This document shows, piece by piece, positions 34,504 to 43,994 of a stretch of 64,000 bases of DNA. Location: NCBI RefSeq assembly GCF_000350225.1, contig NW_005179152.1, forward strand, positions 67,752 through 131,751, given 5' to 3'. The notes under the pieces were generated by a model, which was given only the letters and a program-made list of their open reading frames with translations, was not told the DNA's origin and did no database searches. Source of the DNA: Chondrus crispus (lineage: Eukaryota > Rhodophyta > Florideophyceae > Gigartinales > Gigartinaceae). Position numbers and translations under genes: made by a program. Numbering within the stretch: position 1 is the first letter of the stretch; each line of letters begins with the position of its first letter.

Positions 34504-35521
34504 TGTAGTGCAATACCCGTCTCGGGTAGGGGGGAGGAAGGAAGTGAAAAAGGAAAAAAATTGGATACTGTAGTCCGGGGTTGGGGGACACGCGTGTGCG
34601 ACGAAGCGCACGATTATTTTAATTATTTAATTTATTTACTAATTAGATCTAGAATCTAGAGCCGGGAGCTACTGTACTCGCCCCGGCGGGGCTCTATATA
34701 ACTTAGCCCTTTGACCGAACAAGTCAATAAACCAACCCGAGTTGCCGGAGTTGAATGTCGCCTTGGTCGAAGTCCGTCTCTACCAAGACGCTCCCTTTTA
34801 CCTAAGCCTACGGCATCCTCTATCGCTCGGGGTTCCCTTTTCTCTTTCTTTTACTTCCCTATCTTTTTCTATCTCTAATTCTACCTATTTTCCCCTTATC
34901 TTGTGTTGGTGCCATCGGCCTCGGTTGCGACCAAACCGGTGTAGGTGTGTTTGCCGTCGGGCGACACAGTTGACGTAGCGCTGCTACTGTGACCCATCTT
35001 CCGACGGAGACCGTGGTAACGACGTCTCCCTCGAAGGGCTCCGTCGTGTTACGAGCCAGTGTTGGTGCCATCGGCCTCGGTTGCGACCGAACCAGTGTAG
35101 GTGATTCGAGCCATCGGGCGGCACAGTTGACGTAGCGCTGCTACTTTCATTTCATCCCGTCGGGCTGCGGTGCGACGCCCCCGTCGAAGGCCTTGTCTCG
35201 TTACAAGGTGTCGAAGAAGCTCAACGAGCATTGGCCTTACAACCGAGTGGAACCGGGGTATCTACGTACGCGCCCCACCCCACACTCGTCGAGCAGTTCT
35301 CTTCGCAAGTCTCTCCCACACCGATCCCGGGCCGGGCTATTTCTCTGTGCCCCCCCACCAGGGATTTGAGCTACTACGAGTCGCAAGCTCGTTTAAACGG
35401 AGAAGGGAGAGTCGGACACTCCGTAGCGCTGTGCCATCGGCAGTTCTTCTTTTTGTTGCTGTTGTTGTTTTTGCTGGACCATCGGACCGCGGTCTCTGCC
35501 CGACAGGCGCATTGCACTACA
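34504..35521 (+). repeat. 3' LTR of element C (1018 bp) with a 156-bp internal tandem duplication
   Basis: Termini TGTAGTGCAATACCC and GGCGCATTGCACTACA form an inverted pair. TATA box ctctatataac at 34692-34702. The segment 34903-35058 is repeated at 35059-35214, a 156-bp period; the D LTR (862 bp) has one copy, which accounts for the whole length difference. A's LTR has a diverged version of the same duplication. Outside this the C and D LTRs are almost identical. Confidence 0.92.
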
Positions 35522-36234
35522 GAGGGGTCTTGACCTCGATGGGAAGAGAAGTAGCGGCGTCACTTTCGATTGCAGGAGGGGGCGTAGGTTCCGTCTCATC
35601 GTCGACGGGGGTGGTCACCGCAGGGGGTGTAGGTCCATGAGCTCGGTCTGGAGACTAGGGGCTTTCACAATTCGGTCTCTCGAGACTCGGTCCTTCCGGC
35701 CTGTAGTCCGGGCAATGGTCACTGTATGCTCGTCTATGACCACCACCGGGAATGACCCTTCCGTCCGAGGGGCTAACTTGTTATTGACCCGGTCCTTATC
35801 CGTCTTCTCATCCACTCGCATGGATTTCTCTCGCTCGATGAGGACTTGATTACCTATTGAGTAGCGTGGTGTCAGCGTCCGCAATCTCTTGTCGAAATCG
35901 CGTTTATAGCGGTCTTGACCGGCGAGCAGCGTGTCGCGGGCTGTTGACATTAGCCCGCGCAACCACGTTATGAACCGGAGTTTGTATTGCGTCTGCGAGA
36001 CATCGGGCTCCAGCGTAGGGGTCTGTTGGATGGATAGCGGCGCCGGCGTCCGAGATAACACGAGATCAAACGGCTTCATGCCGATAATGCGGTTCACGGT
36101 ACAGTTGTAACCGTAGATTAGCGCGTCCGTAAACTGATCCCAATCGCGTTGGTTGTCGGCTAGGTAGTGCCGTAGGGAGGAAACCAGGGTGCGGTTGAAC
36201 CTCTCCACTTGTCCATTAGCTTGTGGGTGATCAC
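35522..36234 (-). mobile_element. Fragment G: integrase C-terminal part of another Ty3/gypsy element
   Basis: The minus strand encodes about 200 residues starting near ANGQVERFNRTL-like sequence (MERFNRTLVSSLRHYL) and running through the integrase C-terminal region (YSIGNQVLIEREKSM, SRDRIVKAPS). It is a family other than A, B, C and D. It is cut on the left by C's 3' LTR and on the right fades into non-matching sequence near 36234. If C, or the A-C pair, inserted here, gaggg (35522-35526) would be one target copy; the other lies outside the window. Confidence 0.75.
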
Positions 36235-36910
36235 AGGAAGGTCAAAATCTTGTAAAATCAATTTCTGGGCGATTTTTTGCGCAAAAATTGCCGTCCCCCA
36301 TTTGGTTGCACAGGTGGCGCCCACCATGACCTGCCGGGGTGAGATTTTTCGGCAGAAATTGCCTCCCACGTGATTGGTCCGGGGGCGTCGGGTGCCGCCC
36401 CACAATTGCGCCAAATTGGCAATAGATATATGCCTTTGGGCGATACTATGAGCTCAAGAGCGCTGCCCACCCCAATGTTTCTGGGCATTATTACACGCCG
36501 CCCGGGTCTCTGTTGGTGGGCGGTAAGTTTACTTCGGAAGTTCTGCCCGGCTGTAACGGCTATATTTTCTGGCGCTCAGGGCATACGTTCACGGGCCAGG
36601 GTAAACACAAATTCGAATATGTAATCATGGTACGCGCTGGTGGTATCACTCGCATACTCATTGCATGCTGTTTCTAAACTTATACACATCTCCACGTCTC
36701 GCCTGCGCGTCGATATACATTCACTGGTTCTCCGCACCTCTGTGCTAGCACACTCTCCACGCTGTTGCTTAGTCCAGCTTCGAAAGAGCACGTTCTTTTT
36801 CGTTCCATTCCTTTTCACTTCATTCTCCTTTTCACTCCATCCTCCTTTTCACTCCTTCCTCCATTTCCCAACCCTTCTTACTTAAACATCTTCGCCTGCC
36901 TTCTGTAACG
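36235..36910. other. Left edge of the host-like island; pyrimidine-rich upstream region
   Basis: No coding match. 36780-36880 is strongly pyrimidine-rich with direct repeats of ccttttcactcc (three copies), directly upstream of the ATG at 36911; it may be promoter or 5' UTR of that gene. 36240-36420 has several aaattgcc/ggcaatt-type short inverted segments but no clear element ends. Confidence 0.35.
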
Positions 36911-38986
36911 ATGAATAGACTGGCTAGCGCCTCCAGAGGCCGCGCGAAGGCGAAGCGCAAGAAGACACCCGGCGCAGAGCATGCATCGCAGGAAGATCCG
37001 GAAGGCTTTCGCAAACGTAGCCCCGGTGCAAAGGTCATTCCCTAAACGAGTTCCGGCAGTCGGCGCCCTGAAATCGAAGAAGGCGATGGGGAGGATACTG
37101 CATCACTCGTTCTGTTGGCAACTCGCGACAGTGTTCCGTCGCGCAAGAGGAGTAGACAAGAGGGCGCGGATGTTACCCGAAGAACACCCCCGCGTAAGAG
37201 AGCCGCGATTGAAGAAAAGGATGATGAGGTCGTCACCGAGACTCCTCCCCGCAAACGAGTCCGAGAACCAACCCTGCATCTTACAGGATTCACACCGTCG
37301 CAGAACGCTCGTGTACGAGAAGTCGAATCTCGCTTGAGGACTCCGACGCAAGCTGTTCGCCAGGCTTCGTGTCGCATTCGCATCATTGACTCCCAAGGTG
37401 GCTCGCAGAGTCTTTCACCTGGTCTTACGGTGCAAAGCGGACAGGAGCAGCCCAGTCCAAATGCTACTCTTCTTTCCCAAAAGGCGATTCAGAAGTCTCA
37501 TGAAGCCATGAGGCAACTGATTTTGCAGGCCTTTTCACAGCTGAAGCAGCAAGTAATCGACGTTGAGGAGTCGCTCGAGAAGAAGATGAAGAAGTGTGAG
37601 GACGCCACGAACTTGGCTATCCGTGTGATGGCAGGGTTATCAAAGAGCAAGGATACGCGACAGTTTATAGCTGCTCAACTCGCCCCCTTGCCTCAAGTAT
37701 ACTCAGGAAAGTTCTACAGTCGTATACTTGAGATGCAGTTCATCAGTACTGTGATGGAAGCAGTGACAGAGTGCGGAACGAATGAGGAGGAGCCGGATAT
37801 GAAGGATGTTGTGTTGGCAGTAGAGAGTGTGATGCATGGGTTGGTTTTCCGTCGATTGCCCCGCGAGAAGTCTATGGAAGCGCTTTCCAAGTCCGAAGCC
37901 CACAGTATCGCTTGTCGCTTTCGTCGGAAGTTGTGCTTGTCTCTGATCACGACGGCCCAAAACAACCCGACGATTGGAGTTGATCGGGTTGTTATCGGGG
38001 ATGAAGCGTCCGGTATCCCTCGTCCGAAGTGGCTGCGAAAAGGTTTCGTGAGGAAAAGCCTCATCAATGATCTCCTTTCGAAGGATGACGTGTCAACGTC
38101 CAAGGGTAGGGGCGCGCCAGTGAGTCGAGGGCTAGAGGGAGCGACTGGAGCGATGTCTGAGGAGGCAGTGGAAAGACAGACACGTGGGGAGGAGATTGTG
38201 AAGATGGTGAACCAGCGAAACGCGCAGCATATGAACAAGTCAAGGGAATTTGTGAGAAACGAGTTCTTCATCGAGATGGGGCTCCTTTGGCACGGAGAAG
38301 TATCCCCTACATTCCTCTCCAGCCTCGTGAAAAGTCCGATGCATTTCAATTTCGGTGAAGTGCCCCTCGCCGAGGTTTGGAAATCCGGAGTGGAAGAAGC
38401 GACATGTTCCAAGAACCTGAATAAGTGGCGGGAGCTCTTCGATGCACACCGAGAAGACTTGTCGATGAAGGTGGAGTATGAGGTTGAAGTATTTCAGGAA
38501 AAGCCATTCGTTGGGAGCGGGGAGAACAAGACTCTACGTCGGAATGTGAACTTTCTGCTGGTGGCACTTTTGTACTGCCAACGATTCGTTTACAGTTTGA
38601 AGCCTGATGACTTCTTGGCCTTACATTCATGCTCTATGAAGGTGGTATATGTAATAGCCTGTTTGTTCAGAGATATGGTAACTTTGCATCGCAACAACTC
38701 AAGAAGCCTACCTGATGAACATCAGCCGGACTTCGCTGACAGGAGCATTGAAACTCTCGCTCTAGATCTAATCCCTGCTACCGCGAAGAGTCGTCTGAAT
38801 CTTCTGTACTCGAAAGTGCTTCGTTTGACCACAGAAGATTACAACGGAATGAACTTGAACGAGAGGGCAGATGAGGAAGAAGAAGATGCGTATGGGAGCG
38901 ATCTCTTTATTGGAGCCGAAGAAGGTGCAGAAAGCGAGGAAATGGATGAAGAGATAGTTGCCCTGCAGAAGGTATCGTTTAAGTGA
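36911..38986 (+). CDS. Unrecognised nuclear-type protein, about 640-670 residues, perhaps with one small intron
   Basis: The long frame is open from just after a TAA at 37043 to the stop at 38986. The only good ATG upstream is 36911 (MNRLASASRGRAKAKRKK), in the same frame but before that TAA, so a small intron is likely; 37034-37093 (GT...AG, 60 bp) would keep the frame, though other choices exist. If no intron, the first in-frame ATG would be well inside the open frame. The N-terminal part has three basic motifs (PSRKRSRQ, TPPRKRAA, TPPRKRVRE), two of them a repeat, typical of nuclear localisation. A helical segment near EEKMKKCEDATN could be a short coiled coil. The C-terminus is very acidic (ADEEEEDAYGSD). 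No transposase, helicase or polymerase motif seen. Family unknown. Confidence 0.55.
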
Positions 38987-39175
38987 GTGAAGTACAGAGA
39001 CATACTGTAAATTTCTGTGGTGTAAGTATGTCGCTGTGAAGGTAAAGATTAGTGAACTACACTTGTATGCAATATGTCACAAATTGCAAGTCTTTTAAAG
39101 TACATGGAGTTGTATTCAATGTCTCTGGAGTACGTGATATTTAATGGGATTTGAAGAGAATGTTTCAATGCGTGA

Positions 39176-40195
39176 TCACGAATCAACTTCGACTGTGAGC
39201 TTGGAACAGAGACTAGAAACTTCCTTGCAATGTATCTCATCCCTGACTAGGACGTAAGGAATTGTCGCCTCCAGTGTCCCAAGCACTTCGACCCGCTTGG
39301 GGGCTGGAGTCAGTATCCTTTCTAGATCAAGGTGTGATTCGTGCTTCCATGTGATACAAAACGAGAACCGTTCCTGCATTATTTCAAATTCGTCGGTCGT
39401 GAGTACGGATTCTGTCATGCTTAGGAGCTCGTACGGTTTTGCGTTCATCATGACTAGAGACTCCTTAAACATATTCTCCACGCCATTCCACGACGTGTTT
39501 TTCCTTGTTAAGACAGGCAAGTCTCTATTTTCTTCTGCCTGCGGCAATCCCTTACCCACTGTGAGGTACATGAGAACCAAAGGGTCCTTCTAACTTTGCA
39601 CTGCAAATCCTAGAATGCGAAGTCCGGTGAGTGATCCAGTGCCACGTTCCAGTTTTTGTTTGAGGACGACTCTTCTAAGCAAAGCCAAAGATACTGGGGC
39701 AAAGGTACGTGGGAGGGACTCGAAGGATGAGAACAAGATACGAACTTCTGCATGCGGATTAGCCTTAACAATCTCATAAGAAGGACGTATCATAGCTCTA
39801 TCCCCTGCAGTCCTGCGCACGTAGTCAAGTACATGATCAAACTGAGAAAGGATGCAATCGGAGCTTTGTTTGAAATGCTCTTGCGAGAAGAACTGAAAGC
39901 CTTGACGTAGTTCTCCAGTAGCAAATCGAGAGGGAGCTAAGGGAGGCTTCTCTAGAAATTGCGCCACTCTTGACCGTAAGAAGTCCAGTGGGAAAAGATT
40001 CCCATTCTCATCTTGTAAACTGGATATGATCCGTTCAGATTGTAGAAGAAAAAGCGCTGTAGCGTGCTCCTTAATGATGCTTCGAGCCTGTTTAACAGCT
40101 CGCTCTAAATCTTCATACTGACATCTTTCTTGAACAGCATCCTGTATTTCATCAAAAGAATCTTCGGGTACTTCTGGCTTCTTCCGTTTCCCCAT
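39176..40195 (-). pseudogene. Unrecognised gene, convergent with its neighbour, with an in-frame TAG
   Basis: From the ATG at 40195 (MGKRKKPEVPEDSFDEIQ) the frame encodes 201 residues, meets TAG at 39590-39592, and stays open in the same frame for 137 more codons to 39176. The continuation keeps ordinary protein-like composition (ENMFKESLVMMNAKPYELL), so this is either a recently disabled gene, a gene with an unseen intron, or a read-through. The N-terminus is basic; residues 20-80 look helical. No family recognised. It ends 189 bp from the end of the convergent 36911-38986 gene. Copia sequence abuts the start codon, so the true 5' end may be lost. Confidence 0.45.
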
Positions 40196-42722
40196 ACTCA
40201 CGTGGTGAACATTTGGGCTGTAGTCGGGTTTGCGGGCAGAGATGACAGTAGTGTCGTAGGGAGTGGGGCTGGGGTTGCAGGTCTCCATATTGAACCTTTT
40301 TGAGTATGTCCATAATGAAGGCGGGTTGGCTGATCGAGATGGAGGTGGGTGTGCGGTCCACTTTCCATCCGAGGAGATGCTTGACCGGCCCGAGGTTTTG
40401 ACCGTGTAGCGTGAGGCGAGTTTCGCCCGAGTGGAGTCAAGGAGGGGGCGCTGATTGCTGACGGCAAGAAAGTCATCGATGGTTATGACAAATAGGACGA
40501 AGTGGGAACTGAGTTCATTGCAGAGCAGAAAGGTGCAGCTGTCACTGGTGAGGCGTGTGAAGTTCCAGAGTTTTAGGTTACTTGCGAGGCCTGAGGTGAA
40601 TATTTTGCAGGCCTGTTTAGTGCCATATATGTTGCCGGTGAGTACTCCGACATGTCCTGGGTGTTTGTATGACCCGTCAAATTGGGGTGGCTTATGGACG
40701 TAGATTGTCTCTTCAGGGCCGAGTAGTTCGTGTAGGAAGGCTTATTCGAGGTCCCAGTGTTCGGCAATGAGGGGGGTTCCGGCGGTGAGGGCAAGGGCGC
40801 AGCGGACGGCGTCTCGGTCCGCGACAGGGCTGGATATGTTATCAGGGTCATAGTGGACGTGCGAGATCTGCTTGTCACCCCGGGCTGTACATCTGGTTTT
40901 GCGGGAGATGATGTTGCCAGATTCATCACGCTTGAGGCGTAGTGTGAATTTTAGGGGGAGCAATGTGGCATCTGGTGGGAGGGATGATTTGGGAATGTAT
41001 GAGAGGCTGCCGTGTTTCTCCAAGCTTTGAAGCTCAGAGTTCCAGGATTCTTCCCAGAGATGGGAGTCTGGTGCACGTCGTGGAGCGCGGAGAGAGCGCG
41101 GGTTGGTCGCCGCGTCGCCGTGTTCGGTGTTGGGGTTGAGGGTGTTGAGGCAGAATGTGAGCATGGATATGAGCGGTTCGATGTGATCATCGGTTGTGAT
41201 ACAGTGTTGATTGTGGTTGAGGAGAACCGGTGGGGCGTGTGATTTGACGCGGGGGGGGAGGCGGGGGCGCGATTGTGTTGATACAGGGTCGCGGCTGGGG
41301 TCGTAGGGGATAAAGTCTGACGCACGACATCGGCCGGTTTTTTTGTGGTGGTGTTCCAGGTGGCACAGTGGGTTGGGTCTGCACGGTAGAGGTAGCGGTG
41401 CAGGTGGGAGCGAGCCTGCAGTTTGGATTTCGGTGCAGGGTCTGTCACATAGCCGTATTGGCCGAAGGGGAGGAGTGTATTGATGGTGAGTGGTGTGCGG
41501 GATCACAGTGTTTGTGGGAGTTGCTTGTGGGAGCGGTGGGGGGTATGGTTGTATTTGTCGATATAGTCCCGGGCGGCGTGTTCCTAAAATTGGGGGGGCA
41601 TGGCCGAGGAGGCCAGGGCAGCTCTGACATTGTCGAATATTGTGCGTTTGGCACGTTCGGCTAGGGAATTTTCTTGGGGAGTGTGAGGGAAAGTGGTGTG
41701 GAGGGTAATGTGTTGGTTGTCGTAGTATGCACGGAGGTCATGGGAGATATACTCCTTGGCATTGTCACTGGTTACATGTCGTACGGTATGGCCCGAGAGG
41801 GGCTTGACCGATGTGAGGAATTTTTTGACATTGAGTGCGGCGAGGGTGCGGGTCGGGTGGAAGGAGGCAAACAGCTTGCGGCTTCCTTCATCGATAAAGG
41901 TGATCATGTACTGGTTGTTATCGAGGGAGAGAGGGGTGATGGGGCCACACATGTCGGTGTGTAGGTGTGTGCCAAGGGCGGCGGCGCGTGGGTGACCATG
42001 GAATGGAGAGCGGGATTTCTTTCCTACGAGGCAGCCCGTGCATGTGAGGAGAGGAGGGCGGATTTCAAGGAGGGGGAAGGCCAAGGCAAGATTGTGCATG
42101 GCCATATGGTGAAGTTTTTGGCGATGTATGTGGCCTAGTTTGAGGTGGAATTGATGGTATGTGGAGTCGGAAGGAGAGGGGGTGCAGTAAGGGGGGTGGG
42201 GAGGGTGTGCGGGGTTTAAGGGATGTTTTTGACGAGGGGGAGAGGGGGTGATAGTCGGGAGTGCTGTCGTAATGGAGGGAAGGTGGGACAGCGGGGTGCG
42301 TTTGGGGGGATAGGCGTGGAGGCGTGGTTTGCTCGATCGGAAGTAGGAGGTGATGAGGGGGGGTGGATGGGTGAGGTTGGCGGGGGACGCTGTGGGGAGT
42401 TGGGATGATGTCGGTATTTGCGCGTGGTACAGGCCTTTGTGTAGATGGGCTGTGGCAATGATTGAGGATGTTGGTGGGGGGGAAGGGGGTAGCAGATGAA
42501 GGCTTTGTCTTTTTGGAAATTCGTATCACAGTGCGAAGACAGTTGCGGTATTGACAGGAGGTTGTGCTTGAGGTGGGGCATGACGATGGCGCGGTGGATC
42601 TTGATGCGTGTGAGTGGGGACTCGCGGTTGGGGTCGCGGGGGCGTAGAATTACGGGTCCCTGATGGGAGATAGGTGAGGGGGAACCGGTTGCGGTTAGGG
42701 TGGATCCATGTGAGGGAGGCAT
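40196..42722 (-). pseudogene. pol: Copia pol: protease region, integrase, reverse transcriptase
   Basis: Recognisable parts: VMPHLKHNLLSIPQL, typical of the end of copia protease; an integrase region with CTGCLVGKKSRSPFHGH, the DMCGP start of the catalytic core, VTSDNAKEY and FPHTPQENSLAERAKRT; and a reverse transcriptase with WEESWNSELQSLEKHGS and VITIDDFLAVS, where the paired Asp residues form the active site. It ends in the region FNMETCNPSPTPYD. Broken in about four places. Confidence 0.75.
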
Positions 42723-42875
42723 GTGGGGGGGTGCTCGGCAGAGGTGTGTCGGGAAGGCGGCGTGGTCGAGTACGTACGGAGTGGCGGGTGTGTCGGGGTT
42801 CGGGTCCGTGTGTGGGGTCCAAGTGTTGGGCTGTGACTCGTGGTTGGGGGTAAGGGGCGGCAGAGTTGATTGTTG

Positions 42876-43733
42876 TCAGTGCGAATAGGCTTCTGGTTTG
42901 AGGGTGTCGCGGTATCTTTGGTGTGCGGCGCTGTAGCGCATATTCTCGCGCATTTTGGATATGCATTCCTCAGTGTCATAGGACGGTGTTCGGTGGAAGG
43001 AGCACCATTTCCCACGCCAGTGGTTGGGACTACGGGCGTTGCGGTTGCCGCGGGAGGGCGGTTCGTGGTGACGAGGAGCACGGGGAGAGCGTTGGTGAGG
43101 GTGGGTTTGGTTGGCGAGCTGTGGGTTCTGCTTGGAAAGGTAATTTTCGGCGTGCAGAAGATGGGCTTCGATCTGTTCGACAGGGAGTAAACTTGATCGG
43201 GCATGTAGGGTCAGGGCGATCGGGTTGTAGTCGGGGTGGTCGCGGAGGCCGTCAAGCAAAAACTGTGCTGCAGTGCCGGTGTCTTGTATGCCGGGATAAT
43301 TAACAGCACGCATACCGGTGCGTATGTTTTTGTGTGATGTGATGTAATCAAGCATGGGCGTGCCTGGCCGGAGAGTGGTTTCTCGGGCAAGGGCAGTCAG
43401 GAGGTAAGGTGCGTTGCTGGGTTTGGCAGTGGTGATCTCGTGCAGACGGTTGCAGAGGTCATGGGGTGGGATCGTGAGGTCACTGTCGGCCAGGAGGGAG
43501 CGACCTTTCACGGAGAGTCTGTGAAAGATCAATGCCAGAGCAAGGCATTTCTTGCGTGTAAAGAGGCGGAGGTCGTTGGGATCGGTAGGTGGGGGTGGAC
43601 TGCTGTCCAGGTGTTGGTCACAGTCGTTGACAGATGCTACGAGGACAAGGTTGTTGTACCAATAACTGTAGTTTGTGATTGTGAGCCGCGTGACGGATAG
43701 ACGCGGGCTGTCATGGGAGTAGGACGGTTCCAT
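42876..43733 (-). CDS. gag: Copia gag (285 residues, looks whole)
   Basis: Starts at MEPSYSHDSPRLSV. The N-terminal part has the copia gag signature of a short Leu/Trp-containing segment (LTITNYSYWYNNLV) followed by helical capsid-like sequence (DYITSHKNIRTGMRAV, FLLDGLRDHPDYNPIAL). The C-terminal 90 residues are Arg/His/Pro-rich with a degenerate zinc-finger-like motif WCSFHRTPSYDTEEC. The frame is uninterrupted. Confidence 0.7.
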   Translation of the reverse strand: MEPSYSHDSPRLSVTRLTITNYSYWYNNLVLVASVNDCDQHLDSSPPPPTDPNDLRLFTRKKCLALALIFHRLSVKGRSLLADSDLTIPPHDLCNRLHEITTAKPSNAPYLLTALARETTLRPGTPMLDYITSHKNIRTGMRAVNYPGIQDTGTAAQFLLDGLRDHPDYNPIALTLHARSSLLPVEQIEAHLLHAENYLSKQNPQLANQTHPHQRSPRAPRHHEPPSRGNRNARSPNHWRGKWCSFHRTPSYDTEECISKMRENMRYSAAHQRYRDTLKPEAYSH

Positions 43734-43820
43734 GGTGGATGCGAGGACAGCTGCGGAGGGGGGGAAATATGTGAGGGAAAGGAGGGGAGTCTCAGGGGGA
43801 GGAATGGTTGGTGTGTGATT

Positions 43821-43939
43821 GGAGATGGACGGCCGGGGGCCGGTTGGGGTGTTTGTGTGATTGATGATCGGCCGTGGGCCGGTTGGGTGCTTGTGTGAGG
43901 TGATGATCGGCCGTGGGCCGGTTGGATGAGGGTTGATGG
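43821..43939 (+). repeat. Three tandem units of about 39-42 bp in the copia leader
   Basis: Units at 43821, 43863 and 43902 each contain ggccg(t/g)gggccggttgg. The core is GC-rich and self-complementary (GGCC...GGCC), so the leader RNA could form hairpins. The repeat lies between the candidate primer site and gag. Confidence 0.75.
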
Positions 43940-43982
43940 AAAGGGGATGAGGGGGGTGGGCAGTGGAAGCGGAAAAGGAAAA

Positions 43983-43994
43983 GGGCCTATAACC
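43983..43994 (-). promoter_or_regulatory. Candidate copia primer binding site (internal tRNA type)
   Basis: On the minus strand GGTTATAGGCCC follows ...TCCTACA. Drosophila copia is known to use an internal, anticodon-side segment of initiator tRNA-Met with a very similar GGTTATGGGCCC-type site. This supports the LTR edge at 43995. One base differs from my memory of that site, so moderate confidence only. Confidence 0.4.

Larger units (their letters stand above)
24513..35521 (+). mobile_element. Element C: Ty3/gypsy chromovirus lacking its own 5' LTR and gag
   Basis: Begins directly in the protease region against A's 3' LTR, continues through pol (to 28712), spacer, antisense ORF (32729-34393), polypurine tract (34488-34503) and a complete 3' LTR (34504-35521). 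Pol is very close to D. A and C are in the same orientation with one LTR between them, as in tandem pairs that share an LTR. It is broken: the 5' part is missing and there are about one break in pol and one or two in the antisense ORF. Confidence 0.8.
40196..43994 (-). mobile_element. Broken Ty1/copia retrotransposon
   Basis: Minus-strand order is leader, gag, protease region, integrase, reverse transcriptase; integrase before reverse transcriptase is the copia order. The 3' part (RNase H, 3' LTR) is absent: the match ends at about 40200 beside the gene at 39176-40195. A candidate primer site at 43983-43994 suggests that the 5' LTR starts at 43995 and extends right, but I cannot find its outer end. 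About four breaks plus the missing 3' end; older in appearance than B. Confidence 0.75.
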
